64,000 nt of DNA from Cladorhizidae sp. MBARI D1340-BT2 (GCA_028752905.1 JAQNBH010000003.1:41406187-41470186), one strand, 5' to 3'; shown: positions 45,672-58,360, counted from the stretch's first letter. The notes: generated by a model not told the origin, from the letters alone. Translations and numbers: made by a program.

Positions 45672-46798
45672 TTATGTTCTCAAGCTCCCATAGTATATAG
45701 ACATCTCTGCTACTTAGCTAACCTAGTTCTAATACCAAAAGGCCTTGAATTTCTCCAGGACTACACCGCAAATGGTCCCCAAATGGCACCCAAATATGGC
45801 AGTGGATAGTTATTATGGTTGATTTTCTCTGGCAAATAAAAACAGGATTATAATCATTTACTAAGCACACATTTATATGCTATTCACAGTTGACCTGACA
45901 TATTTACACTCGTCTACAATATCCTGTTTCCTGTTCATTATAATTAGTGAGTCAATATTACACATCCATACTAGTACAGTATAGTGTCAATGCAGCCATA
46001 CACTAGGTCCTTAGACTTGGGGTATTATTCAACTTCTGTGATTTAATGTTATTAGCACATGCAAGTGACTCTTTGGATGAGATTTACCTCCTATAGCACA
46101 GTAATGCACGTACATATATACATAAGCTGATGTACCATAACTTGGGATTAGTTCATTGGTGGAGATAACCACAAAACTACACTTCATGAATTATAGGCAA
46201 TTTTTTTAATTTTTTTAAATAATAGCAGATAACAGAAACTAAAGTGTTCATGTAAGCTGTAGCTACTAGTTACTGACCCTAAGGTACACTGTTGGAGCCT
46301 GAGCTTGCCAAGGATTTATTACTTCAAATGAAAAATGCATTGCCTGGTTTGAGGTCCACCATCATTATTTCTCTCACAAGCTATAGCCACCAGGTCACGA
46401 TACCGAAGAATAGAGAAATTCTGGCTCTGCAACAGATAGGTGCATACTTCTCTACTCTGCTTGTAGGTTCACTCGTTGACATACTAGTCACAAATAGAAT
46501 AGCATTGGCTTCTTTCAAATTCCTTACCCTTCATCTTCAGCACTTCTTGACAATCTGACTTAACTAGGAATAATTTTTTCGAGTATTATAATTTTTATCT
46601 CAATTGAAAGAAGAACAAAGTTTACACTAGGAAGTATATTTCATGAATAATTTTGGGTCTGATCTAGCCAGGCCAGAGGGACACATTGATAGCAGGCAAC
46701 CATGTAAGGTATAAATTGTACTAGTTAAGGCAGGAACTCGATTATTTGTGCAGACATTTTTCACACTGTGATGCATAGCTTTGGTTTTTATTTAGGGG
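45672..46798. other. No gene recognised
   Basis: AT-rich interval. An isolated 88-residue plus-strand frame at 46292-46558 has no domain. Confidence 0.5.
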
Positions 46799-47285
46799 GG
46801 ACTACACCTGAAAAACTTTGGATTTTTTCATAATTTTTTTATCTGTTCAAACTGTTGCTGTACGTATCTACTAGCCAATTCTAAAGTTTTAGAGCTATTG
46901 GATGCTCTATTTATAAGTTATGATGGTTTTTGTCAATGCAATTTCTGGTATTGGTTCAAATATTTGAAGAGAAACCAACAAGGAACACTAAGGTGGGGTG
47001 GGGGGAGGGACAGCAGCATTTTTTTATTTAAAAAACCCCCACTTTATAGCTCCGTAGATTATACAAACTTCATGGTATGGACTTAATATATAGCTCAAAA
47101 GATAGGGCTCTCTGTGTGCTCTCTTTTGATACTAAAATATTGTTCATATGTATAACTATAGCCAAGTTACTAAACCTAAAGTGTAGGGAACTTCAAAACC
47201 TGAATGCCTGAATTGGCCGCATAAATATCTCCAATCTGCAAAGTGCTAAAGCCAGTGGCTAGGAAGCCCTTACTCTATTCAATGA

Positions 47286-47425
47286 GTGTTTTCATTAGGC
47301 GCTAAAACGTAAGTACATGGTCAAGCGTGCGGGTGGAAAATGAGTTTTATATTATTAACGAAATTCATTTTCTACCCACGTGCTTGACCACGTACTTACA
47401 TTTTAATGCCTAATGAAAACACTGG
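47286..47425. repeat. Palindromic centre of the foldback
   Basis: Arms of about 58 bp (GTGTTTTCATTAGGCGCTAA on the left, its complement TTTTAATGCCTAATGAAAAC on the right) flank a loop of about 24 bases at 47344-47367. If transcribed it would form a stable hairpin. Confidence 0.93.
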
Positions 47426-47444
47426 AGTAGAGCTTCCTCTAGCC

Positions 47445-49734
47445 CATATGTTCTTATCCTGGGGTCCATGGATGGGATTTAGGGGGTTCATGAACTAGGT
47501 ACACAACATAACTAAAATATATAGATTTAATGCTCATAATTTGGAGGACCCTAAGGTGAAGCCCAGGAGTAAGAAATATCTAAGTGGTAAAACAATTTCT
47601 GAATCTAAGCATTAGCACCTGTTTAAATATGGTGGTGACCAAACTTACTGATACTTTGCTAAATTGTTTGCTAAATTGTTATGTGTCAGACATCACACTT
47701 CATTCAGGGTTCCATTTACTGCAGCCCTGATCCATGATTTACTGCACTTTCACTAGCTTTTTATAGCAAGATTCTAGCTCAGCTTGAACAAAAAAAAATG
47801 TCAAAGAAAAGGAAGTACAATGAAGACTATGTAGCCTTTGGTTTTACTTCGAGCGTGATGGGACACAAAAGCCACAGTATTTCTTGTGTGGCAAAGTTCT
47901 TGCCAATGGAAGCATGAAGCCAACAAAGTTGAAGGAGCACCTCATATCTGTACATCCTGAAAATGTATCAGAGAGTGCAGATATATGTCGTGCAAAGAAG
48001 GCTCGATTTGAGAAGGCTGGGACTTTGCCAAAACATGGATTTGCCCCAATGCAAAAGCCTTGACTCGAAACTTCTTACAAGGTTGCTTATCAGATTGCCA
48101 AAGAAAAGAAGCCGCACACAATTGGGGAGAGTTTAGTGAAGCCATGTGCACTGGATATGGTTGAGCTGGTTTGTGGATTGGAGCAGAGAAAGAAAATTGA
48201 AGCAATCCCTTTGTCTAATGTTGTCATACATTCCAGAATAGTTGATACGTCTTCTAATATTTTGAAGCAAGTCATGGAAGAGTTGACAGCTACACCATTT
48301 CAATTCAGTATGCAACTGGATGAAAGTACTGACATTACTCAGTGTAGTCAACTACTCGCTTTTGTCCATTATGTTCATGCTGATGCCTTTAAAAAGGAAT
48401 TCCTATTTTGTGAGCCACTATTGGAAACAACGAAAGCAATTGACATATTTGATATGGTGGAAAGTTTCTTTGCCAAGAATGGTTTTGACTGGAAGAAACA
48501 TTTGGGTACTTGATACACAGATGGAGCACCTGCAATGCTTGGTAACACATCTGGTTTGGCTGCATTAGTGAAGAAAGAAGCTCCTCACGTCATTGTCACT
48601 CACTGTTTTCTACATCGCCATGCACTGGCATCAAAAACTCTGCTAACAACCCTGAAAGAAGTATTGTCACTGCAGTGAAAGTTGTCAGCTTCATCAGAGC
48701 CACGGCTCTGAATCATCGTCTTTTCAAGATGTTTTGTCAAGAAATGGGAGCAGAACATGAAGTTCTTCTTTACCACACAGAAGTCCGCTGGCTTTTCAGA
48801 GGACAAATTTTGAAGCGTTTGATGGAGCTTAGGGCAGAAGTTTCATATATTTTTTAAGAAAAGAACGCCCCACTCTCTGAACAATTTGAAAGGGAGGAGT
48901 TCATATATGGCTTTGCTTATTTGGCAGATTTCTTTGGCCATATAAATGAGGTATGTCTTTCGATGCAAGGCCAAGCAGTTACCATATGGATGCTGCTGAA
49001 ACACTACAAGCTTTTATGGCCAAACTGCCACTTTGGAAGGGGAGACCGGAGGCACACAATTATGCTAACTTTCCAATACTTGAGGAAGTGCTTCTGCCAA
49101 GTGGAGTGGAGAGAGAGAAAGCGCTGTCAGTTTCTCTGCATGCAGAAATTTGCAGACACCTGGAAACCCTGCAGAACTCTTTCAATGGTTACTTCTGCTC
49201 AGATGACCTAAAAGTCTAGGCATGGACTTTCCTTGCTGACATTAATCAAATTAGTGAAGCAGACCTTGCCAAAGATGATCTTATTGACTTGAGAACAAAA
49301 GAAATTATACGGTTTGGATTCACACAAAATGCCTTGGAGATTTTTGGTGCTCCTTAACGCAAGGCTATCCTCACCTAGCAAATAGGGCTATGGGGGCTTT
49401 GATACCACGTATCTTTGTGAATCAGGATTTTCAGCTCTTGTTACAATTATGACTAAAAGTAGAAATTGATTGGATGTTAGACATGACATGCGTGTTGCCT
49501 TATCAAAGACAACTCCAGAATTTCAACTTCTAATTCATAACAAACAGCAACAACCTTCTCATTCAAATGTATTTTAGAATAATCTTTTTCTTTTTTTATT
49601 CAGACCTAATATATATATGTTAAGGAAATCACAAATACATTCTTTTTGTTTACTGCATTTTTCTGGGGAGGGGTCCGTAGCTTTTGCCAGAATACCAAAA
49701 GGGTCCGTGACTAAAAAAATGTTAAGAAACCCTG
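47445..49734 (+). mobile_element. hAT transposon with perfect 8-bp target duplication
   Basis: CTCTAGCC flanks both sides (47437-47444 and 49735-49742). The ends CATATGTTCTTATC and its partner GTTAAGAAACCCTG are imperfect inverted repeats. The 2290-bp element holds a degraded transposase on the plus strand and sits within the right arm of the foldback, so it inserted later. Confidence 0.88.
47798..49560 (+). pseudogene. hAT transposase, ZBED5-like, broken
   Basis: Start ATG at 47798, then a damaged BED finger (LCGKVLANGSMKPTKLKEHL, with final His near 47955; the first Cys appears lost). The catalytic domain has FSMQLDESTDITQCSQLLAF (first Asp), TDGAPAMLGNTSGLAALV, VIVTHCFLHRHALASKTL, and EVLLYHTEVRWLFRGQILK. 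Beyond about 48860 the frame continues with KLPLWKG. This domain set and order match ZBED5/SCAND3-like hAT transposases. Stops or shifts at about 47860, 48062, 48511, 48676, 48857 and later show it is inactive. Confidence 0.85.
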
Positions 49735-50549
49735 CTCTAGCCACTAGTGCTAATTTCAACTCTCTAGCACTTGGCAATCTGGAGATATTTATGTGGCCAA
49801 TTCAGGCATTCATGTTTTTGAGGTTCCCTCCACTTGTAGCTCCCGTAACTTGGCTATAGTTATACATATGAGAAATATTTTAGTGTCAGCAGAGAGCACA
49901 AAGAGAGACCTATCTTATGAGCTATATATCAAGTGCATACCAAGAAATTTACGGAATCTATGGAGTTATAAAGTGGTAACCACAAGAAGAAAAAAGGGGG
50001 GAAATACATGTGGGTCACTCTCCCCCAAAAAATCATATTCCCAGGAATTTTGATGAATTTGTTCTGATTTTATGGCGAACATAACTTTGTCACACTTCAC
50101 TCAATTTTAATATTTAATCATTTGAGAGCTCTTTTAGTGCTCTGTGATATGACACTTTCAATTCTTTTTTTACTTGAAGCATTGCCGATTAGAGGAGGTG
50201 ACCATCACAGATTTTGCGTGTATTTTGCGTGTTGGAAATGAAATGCCTTAGAACTAATGAACACGAGATGTGTTGATAAATAAGCCACCGTTATATCACA
50301 GCTAAATGTCTTGGTGGTAAGCTACAAACCAAATTTGGGCATCTGTCCAGGCACTTGGGAATTATCCTTGCCACAGTTTGGGGGGTGCAATTTTTGGAGT
50401 TATCCTTGCCTTTTTGGATGTATCTTCTAAGAAAAGGTGCCTATAGATTAAAGCACACAGAATGAGGTATTAAAAGTATCTTCACAGAAGAAAGGGGAGA
50501 AAAGTTATAATGGATGCATTCAAATTTCGGTGGTTTCAGGTGTAGACCT

Positions 50550-53097
50550 ATTTCTTACACTAAACCAGAGCTTATCATATTTCTACTAATAAGTTGAATT
50601 GACCAAAAAGTTAGTGCTGTAAATAAAATTGTCATACAAAAATGCAAGTAAAGTCATCTGTTAATGGGTTAAGGTTACCTGTTTCCAATCTATATACCTC
50701 ACATGGACTATGTACCTAATTATAAACATGTGGTGTAAATTGATCCTTATCAGAGTGTTGATGATGTCAAATTTTTAAGTAGCCTATGTACTATATAGAA
50801 GGATGAAGAAAAGTAACTACACCAGTAACTTACTTAATATGATGACAGACACGCACACTGGTCCCCCCCTCCCCCCTCCCCCCCAAATTAGTTTTCTATT
50901 ACTACAACTTCCTTTATCTATCAATATAATGGTTAGGAGCATCCACTACTATATCGTTGTCTTTCATGAAGTAAGAGATTCTTGAACTATTAGTGGTATA
51001 TGCTGATACATTCTTGTTCCATTTCTTTTATAATTACATATCTCCTCAATAATCAACGAGATTTACTCTCTCAATGTTCGACTAGATGCTACATAATCAG
51101 TCTTGTTTCTATTTGTTAGTCAAAGTACTGACAAAAAGTGACTCTGCTTAATACCCGAGCTAACACCAAATCATAGATGTTCACAGTTATACACACATGC
51201 CTAAGTTGTATATATAGACACATGACAGATTCATCACATATTGGCTCTGAGCTGTTAACTGTTGTAACGAGGGAGGAAACTACTTCTTGGTTTGAAAACA
51301 TGCATCTGTTTGCAGACTAAGCTTGGCCAGACAGAATAATGCATGCTAACAAGCGTGTTTATGAAATTGATAACCCTTACCTTTTTGACATGTTTGGCAA
51401 CCCTTAACTTTTTGACATGTTTGGCAGAATAATTAGGGCTGAACAAAGAAACGGATTAGTTGGGGGAAAGCATTTGGAGTCTTTGTAATACAATTATGAT
51501 GAATGGAAATATTGTATGCAAGTTATTTATACATGTGACAGGGAAGGGGGGTTGATAGATACACACACGCATAGATATGCAAGACAAAAATGTTTTATTT
51601 CAAACACAGATTTACTGGTCAAAAATGAAAAAAGAATTTACAACAAATATTTACAGGACCCCTTATATATTAATATAATGAAATTTATCAATCAAGCATA
51701 GATCTTCATCATATTATTAAAAGATAGCGATTCCGTAAATGTGTTTGTCCACATTGGTAAATGTTCATCAGCCTTTCTATTTCATTCACAATACCTTCTT
51801 CCACTAATACCCCCTGTGGAGCCAACAGCCAAGCCTCAGAAAGCCTAATTATAGAACTCTATAGATTTAGATAGGAAGGACCATTCTACATTGAAAGAGT
51901 GTAGATAGAGTTTGACGTACTCTGATGTGTTGATATGTAGTGTTGTGTGCAATGGCTAGCAGCTGTTGTGTAGTGCATATTTTTAGAATTATGCTAATTT
52001 GTAGAGACTTGTAAGACTGACTTGAACAGTAGCTTAGACTATAGGTCGAGGAGTTTTTGCTAGATAGCTGAGTCTTAATCGCATATTGATATTGATGGTT
52101 ATTATAGATTACTTGTTTCTCACCAAACTTTTAAGCATCACCTTAAATGTTCTCCTAATAGCTAAATAAGGAGCCTTCGATGAACCCTCATTACTAGTGA
52201 ACCCCACAATTCCCAGCTCCACTAATCCAGGTACCATCATAGCAAGTTGAGACTGGTTGAAATTGGTAGAGAATAATTATGTCATTTTGATGATCTGCTG
52301 TTTCCCACACTACTTTTTTATTGCATAGTGTATCTACGAGAACTATACTAATTTTTTTGGTAATGTACATAATACTTATATAACCCACAAGCCTTACCTC
52401 TACTCTCTTGCATGCTACTGACTTTTATCTTACCCACAAGTTTTTGATGTAATATATTTAAAGCATACCAAGAGATCTATTTTTGGCATTAAAATCTTTA
52501 GGAAGTGAAAAGAAATTGTTAGTCCATTGGACAAGGCACCTAGAAATCCTAGACCTTTATTAAGTAACCTTTATAACTCTCATGAAGTAAGCACTTATTA
52601 GTATACTCATGAGTTTGTTTTGTGAGGTTCTTTTACTGGTTGTCCAGCAACAATTTTACATCAAATTTCATCTAAAGATTCGTTATTGCTGGTGACTATG
52701 TGTATCTCCAGATAGGTAGGCTGGGTTAAAGTCACTAAACCCACATTATGGGACTTTTCTGTATGTAAACTTTTAAACTACGGAGGTAAAGTAATAATGA
52801 AAACTGTTCTATAGCATTGTGTTTTTTATTTTATCATAGTAGAATGAACATTCCTGTGTTTCTGTGTCAATGTTCTAAAGGAGATGGTGGTTCATGTGAG
52901 AAAATGCATTGGCTGTCAGGATAGGCTAGCTGAGAGTGTGGCCATGCTGGACATGCTACACTCATTTACCTAGCATATCTGACTAGAGTAAGTAAAACTT
53001 ATAGAAGGGCTGTGCATACCATGGTTGATAACGATATTTTGCAGGATGCAGTCAGTGCAATATTCTAAAGCACATGTATGTATTGAATGATTGAATG
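50550..53097. other. No gene recognised; half MITE
   Basis: AT-rich interval with a C-rich tract at 50864-50884. About 51040-51100 resembles one arm of the foldback MITE (TCAATGTTCGACTAGATGC). No domains in the short frames. Confidence 0.5.
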
Positions 53098-53440
53098 TAT
53101 ATATCATAGTGACCCAGTACATATCATAGTAACCCAACACTCTCACAGTATATATAATTACCCAAGATTTCGCAGTAAATATATCATAGTAATCCAAGGT
53201 TTCCCAGTAAATATCATAGTATTCCAATGTTTCCCAGTATATATCATAGGTTTCCCATAGTGACCCAAGTTTTCCATCATAGTAATCCAAGATTCTCACA
53301 GTATATATCACAGTGACCCAATTTTTCCCAGTTTTTATCATAGTAAACCAGTATTTCCCAGTATATATCATAGTATTCCAAGGTTTTCCAGTATATATCA
53401 TTAGTGACCCAAGGTTTCCTGGTATATATCTGTTGGAGCC
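53098..53440. repeat. About 28-31-bp minisatellite
   Basis: Units contain AGTATATATCATAGT, a variable A/GACCCA or AATCCA, and AGGTTTCCC. About 11 copies, irregular length. The 183-residue minus-strand frame with repeated YDIYWETL-type strings is the translated repeat. Confidence 0.85.
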
Positions 53441-53840
53441 CAGTCCCAACAGAGTGACAACCTTGACATGGCAAGGTGCAACTCTATACCTAAGGTGCTG
53501 ATGAGCTCTTATAGCAGACACCTCAGGTTTGCTTGAACTCCATGACCCTGGTTAAGAACCCACTGAACATACACACAAATACACATGCTCACATATGATT
53601 GGACAACCGCATCAGTAATGTTATTGTACTTAGCCATATTTGGTCATATGTGAGCTGGGCCTGGCAGCCTATTTATGGGTACTAGGCTAGGCACTGTATA
53701 GTGGTGTGAAATGAAATGCATTTTTATTAACTACAGAAGACTTGAACTAGTACGTTAAGCTAATGCCCTTCAGGCCACCTACTACAAATGGCATGTATTA
53801 TGGCAGCAGAAATTCGATTCTCAAACTATAGACCAATAGA
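53441..53840. other. Leader-like spacer before retroelement fragment C
   Basis: Starts TGTTGGAGCCCAGTCCCAAC. No partner LTR was found. No frame of note. Confidence 0.35.
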
Positions 53841-55520
53841 CCCATAGTCCAGTAGCACATGCAAGAAGAAACAAAAAGGCCAAGCAATTCGGCAGAATGG
53901 AGTTGGAAGACCTAAGCATGACAGAGAGAAATGGAGAAGAGACTGTCTGGATCATCAGAGCCATGGCAGCAGAATAACGAGGAACAGCTGATTGCTGCAA
54001 ATAATGGTCCAACAGCAGCAACTCAAAACAGACAGATGGCGACACTTTGAGGCTGAAAAGACAGCTGAGCAGAAAAGACTGATGGAATAAAGGAGATGGT
54101 ACCAAGAGTAATGGAATTGTCTGGAAACAGAGAAACAGTTGGATCACCAGTCTCAAGTTTGAGATGCTGAACAGCACTCTCAACTCATACAGTCATTAGT
54201 AACAGAGAGACAGCAACCTAAGCGCTACAACGCCCAAAGCTAGCAGAAATTAATGATGAGGATGATGTTGATGCAACATTATGAGCAACACATGACTACC
54301 TTTGGTGTGCCAAGAGGCCAGTGGATGCTCCAACTCCAAACCCTCCTGGAAGGAGATATCTTAACAGCATTTCTGGCTTTACCAGCACACGAATTAGAAC
54401 AATACAACCTGGTGAAAGAGGCCATCTGACTAGGCTTGGAATAACTAATGATACTTACTATAAACGCTGGTTGGGAGGCAACATTCAAGCCAGGAGAAAC
54501 ATTCGTACATATTGCAGGGAAGCTGATGGACCTTGGACGAAAGTGCCTGTCGGAGTGGTACAAAGTCAGTGAATATAATGAATTATTCTCCAGAGAACAA
54601 TTCCTCTGCATCAATCATAAGGTCAGGGACCATAGCCCCAAGGTCACCCACTCCATTCCAATGGCGAGGCACTTAGGAGAAAAGCAGATGACACAACGAC
54701 TACTACAGCGTTTCTGGCCAGGGACTAACCAGGACATTGCGGAAGCCTGTAAGAGTTGTGGGGAGTACCAGAAAGCAGCTAAGAAATACCACAACCAAGC
54801 TGCACTGGTACCACTCCCAGTGGTCGATTAGCCAATCAGTCAGGTGGCAATCAACATTGTTGTACCCCTGCCAAGCACAAAGAGTGATAACATGTATATG
54901 CTAACACTCATGGACTATGGGACAAAATATCCTGAGGCAATACCCCTCCGAAAAACAGATGCACCGACAGTGGCAGATGCTTTGATGACCATTTTTTTCC
55001 AGGGTTGGAGTACCACCGGAGATTCTGACTGACTAAAGATCAAATTTTCTGTCTGCACTAGTAGAAGCGTTGTACTGTCTCCTGGGAGTCAAGCACCTAA
55101 AGACCTCGCCATTTCATCCACAGACAAACAGGACACTGGAGCATTTCCATGGCACGCTCAAGCACATGATGAGAAAGATATCAGAGGTGATAAAAGGGAG
55201 TGGAAGGTTTTGTTACCTTACATCTTGTTTGCATACAGGATACAGGGAGGTAGCATGGGAATTTCCCCATTTGAGCTATTTTTTGGCAGATATGGTCGAG
55301 GATCTTTAGATATGTTGAAGGAGTCTTTGGTGGCCAGACCAAGTATATCAGATACAGTGGCCTGCTTTGTACTCGAGATGAGGAACAGACTCGAACCAAG
55401 GAGGGACCTTGCATGGGATAACCAGACTAGACACAAATGTGTGGTATGACAGATATGCTTGACACAGGAGCCTTGAGGAAGGAGATCAGGTCCACGTCAA
55501 ACTGGCACTTGCCACTTACA
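53841..55520 (+). pseudogene. Ty3/gypsy fragment C: gag joined to integrase
   Basis: Plus strand. A charged N-terminal region is followed by a capsid-like part (RLGITNDTYYKRW, FKPGETFVHIAGKLMDLGRK, about 54430-54545), then directly by the integrase H2C2 finger (HLGEKQMTQRLLQRFWPG, CKSCGEYQKAA, 54670-54775), the integrase core (MYMLTLMDYGTKYPEAIPLR, about 54895; TSPFHPQTNRTLEHFHGTLK, about 55095) and the following module (LPYILFAYR, GISPFELFFGRYGRG, 55210-55305). The reading frame breaks near 54440, 55015 and 55200. Integrase directly after gag fits the integrase-first order of fragments A and B, but a deletion of protease and RT could also explain it. Confidence 0.72.
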
Positions 55521-56285
55521 CTCATTTGCAATGAAGTAAGCTATAGTGAAAGGTGTCCCTCTAAGTCTAGTAGCTAATAAGTTCATGTCAAACAGGTAAG
55601 TATGAATTGTCAATAATACACAGCCACTCTTGTTATGGTGGAGGTCATTGTTACCAGTTGATTAAGCATATGTGCCAAATGGCAAGCTTTTATTGAAATT
55701 TCATTCTATTTTTTTAAATAATTATTGTAGTTACTGCACAATTATTGTACTTAATTTTAATGTGAAGATCTTACATGAAGTATTTGAGGAGAAATTATGA
55801 CAAAGATCCCATGGAAATACATGCAACATCATTGGACACATTATACATGATTAACTACCAACTACATAATATTGTGGAACTATTTCAGAACTCTTAATGG
55901 CAGATGCTGTATTTCTCTTGTATGAAATGATTTAGTGGAAGATTTTTGTTTCAAATTGTGGTAACAGTACAGCAATTACAATCAAAGAGACAAAGCAATA
56001 TAATGCAATTCACTGTGGTCACAGAGCTATAATAGCGAGGTTTAATGTGATGATGTGCTGAGCTGTTGAACAAAAATGTATTATTAATAGTGGATTATTA
56101 AAAAGGGAGACTAGGTGTGCATCCATATTGACCACAACTAGTTATATTCATGAGGACTGTCTTATTTCCTTTCTTTTATAACACAGCAATCCAAATTAGT
56201 TGTCTGTTTATAAGAACCCTAGAGCATCTAGCTGAAATGTCGAGAGTAAATTCAAGTTCTCAATGAACTTTCAGTTGACATAATA
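55521..56285. other. No gene recognised; half MITE
   Basis: AT-rich. The last part (about 56221-56252, GCATCTAGCTGAAATGTCGA) resembles one arm of the foldback MITE that follows. Confidence 0.5.
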
Positions 56286-56433
56286 AAATTACAATAACCT
56301 TCTCAATAATCAACTTCAAATTGTATTCTTTCCACATTTCGACTAGATGCTCTAGCCTTCATAGAGCATGAGTCAAAACATTGAGAGAATACAATTTCAA
56401 GTTGATTATTGAGAAAGTGAGAAAGTCATTGCA
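56286..56433. mobile_element. Foldback MITE, third copy
   Basis: Arms ATTACAATAACCTTCTCAAT and TTGAGAAAGTGAG...ATTGCAAT are inverted. Shares TTTCGACTAGATGCTCTAG with the copies at 1402 and 60724 but has more mismatches, so the family transposed before the segmental duplication. Confidence 0.75.
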
Positions 56434-57660
56434 ATATTTGTTCATGGCAATACCAAGTTTTGCCATCTAACTCCCTGATGAGGGCTCGCTTAACTAAACA
56501 AGATCAAGTGTGTGAAAACTATCACTCTAACAGGTTCTTGTCAGGTTCTTGTCAACTTCTGTATGTCCTTCGTTTAGTACTGTGAGAATTCAGAATTCCT
56601 ATAGAAAGCACTGCCTGATGAGTGCTCTCTTAGTGTAGTGTGCTCCCCATCTTCCAGGTAAACTGCTTCCAAGTCTTCTTGCAAACCTCCTCTCACAGAC
56701 ATACTTCAACATGCTTCAGAATTTTCCCTCTGATAAGTTTGTAGAGCATCAGGTTTTTCAACCTTCCAGCTGGGAATAGATAAGGAACATACAATTCTTG
56801 GCTAGTTATCCATATCACAATCCAAACATTACATTACAAGATCATGATGACATCAAAAATGTACAGATACTTTATTAAGCCTTCAGCTGTGTAAAGGTTA
56901 GACAATGGCTGGAGCAATGCAATCTAGCAATACGAGCAGTGCCGTATTAACCCAAGGCAGGGCTTCGAGCTTCATTTGGGCCCCTCGCCCCCCGCGATAT
57001 TCGCGTGTTCATACCGCGGCCGCAGGCTGAGAGTCTGGCGCCAGTTTCACAAGAGCAACTGTCGTTGGGACTCAGTACATTCCATTGTTTACATCATTTT
57101 TGACCAACTGAAAAATTAAGATTGGGGAGCGGGGTGACCCAAGGGCCCACCCGCCTGACTGTGCTTCACATAAATTGAATCACAATATTTTCTTTTTTAA
57201 ATAAAGTGCAACACTTAGCGGACATTTCTTTTTTTAATAGTGCAACACTTAGCGGACATTGTCACGATTTCGTACGCGCAAGCGTATCTATAATTTTATT
57301 TATTTATTGTTCTTACTTACTTAAAAGGACATTGTACTCTATACTGCATTGTACTATGTATGTAAATAAAAAAATTTAAAAATAAAAAAATTGTCACGTA
57401 TTCGGGACATTGTCACCCTTTTAGACCATTGTCACGATATCGTAACAGCCACTTTAATTTGACCTCTCCGGATATTTTATTTTACTGTGGTTAGTTACCC
57501 TGTTCAGTTACGCTGTTCATGGTTGTTACTATGTGAATGGCCTGTGGTTATGATACCAAGACTCTACTAGATGATAATAGCATTGGTGATTGTATATACT
57601 GTGACTCAAATAGTTGTAGTGATGATGAGAAATAGATATGAGTAGCAATTTTGAAGAGAT
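56434..57660. other. Non-coding; GC-rich patch and ATTGTCAC repeats
   Basis: At 56938-57160 the sequence becomes GC-rich, starting GCAGTGCCGTATTAACCC, which resembles the end of some hAT-type elements, and ending near CCAAGGGCCCACCCGCC. From 57254 to 57440 the motif ATTGTCAC occurs four times (twice after GGAC). No coding frame is recognised. Confidence 0.4.
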
Positions 57661-58360
57661 CAAGAATGAGAGTGCAAGTATATATGGATGTTGGAGCAAG
57701 TGGAAATAGGGGGAGAGATACAGTGAGAGGTCTAAGTCAGCAGATGTCAATGGGAGGTAGTGGTAATAGGGGAAGAGCTGCCGGTAGAGGACAGCAGAGG
57801 AAGGGAAGAGCTGCAGGAAGAGGATAGCAGAGGAGAGGAAGATCATATGAAGTGGAACCAGCCGTGTGGATGCTCGCCAATATATCTGGGGAAGGTATGA
57901 TATTCCTGCAATAAGAATAATAACACTAATATTATTAGCTACTACACAGACAAATGTTTTTATATCAAGCAAACTTTACATATAAACCATTATTATTTCA
58001 TTTCAAATTCTAGATGACGACATTGCTCCACAGAGCACCCCATTCATCCTTCAACCAGTACCTAATGTTCCTCCATCCTGCCAAATGCAGAAGATTGTTT
58101 TCCGCTATTCTTTGGACCCACCACGCTAAAGTTTACCATTGGCAGGACCAATGCACATGCTGAGCATAGGTTGCCGAAGTGGGCCAAACCTGGCTGAGAA
58201 GTACCCCAACAGGCTGAATGGCAAGGGAGACCATTAGCAAGTGTGAGGAAGTCAGAGGTGTGACTATACTTTCTGCAACGGCAGGATGGCACCAGACACC
58301 TCACCCTGTATAGATGTACCGTGGCTAGCCGTACCACTCACAGAGGACGTATAAAACTGA
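57661..58360 (+). pseudogene. RG-rich, intron-containing frame; possible piggyBac-like remnant
   Basis: Exon 1 ends GAAG at 57894 before GTATGA; exon 2 starts at 58014 after TTTCAAATTCTAG. Joining them keeps the frame and gives ISGEDDDIAPQSTPFI, followed by QPVPNVPPSCQMQKIV. The upstream part is Gly/Arg-rich (GRGQQRKGRAAGRG) with an internal stop at 57829. Further on, fragments in shifting frames include CNGRMAPDTSPCID, which may be a cysteine-rich C-terminal finger. An acidic patch before a proline-rich stretch and a C-terminal Cys finger recall piggyBac transposases, with the catalytic domain missing. This assignment is tentative. Confidence 0.35.
57895..58013 (+). other. Predicted 119-bp intron
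   Basis: GTATGA donor and a TTCTAG acceptor. In-frame joining on both sides is the evidence; no transcript data. Confidence 0.5.

Larger units (their letters stand above)
46799..50549. mobile_element. Large foldback element with long inverted arms, interrupted by hAT
   Basis: The ends are GGACTACACCTGAAA (46799) and TTTCAGGTGTAGACC (50549), complementary with one mismatch. Long segments pair in inverse order: 47040-47230 with about 49770-50000 (for example TATAACTATAGCCAAGTTAC) and 47286-47343 with 47367-47425 around a centre near 47355 (AAGTACATGGTCAAGCG). Removing the hAT insertion (47445-49734 plus one target copy) leaves a continuous hairpin with arms of about 550 bp (left) and about 880 bp (right). 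No open frame belongs to the foldback itself. Confidence 0.85.

Noticed and set aside
52970..53521. 183-residue minus-strand frame with repeated Tyr/Trp motifs
   Set aside because: Direct translation of the 28-31-bp minisatellite; frame kept open only by repeat composition.
57529..57972. 147-residue minus-strand open frame
   Set aside because: It is the complement of the RG-rich exon on the plus strand; its Leu/Tyr/His-rich composition reflects the antisense of Arg/Gly codons and it has no domain.
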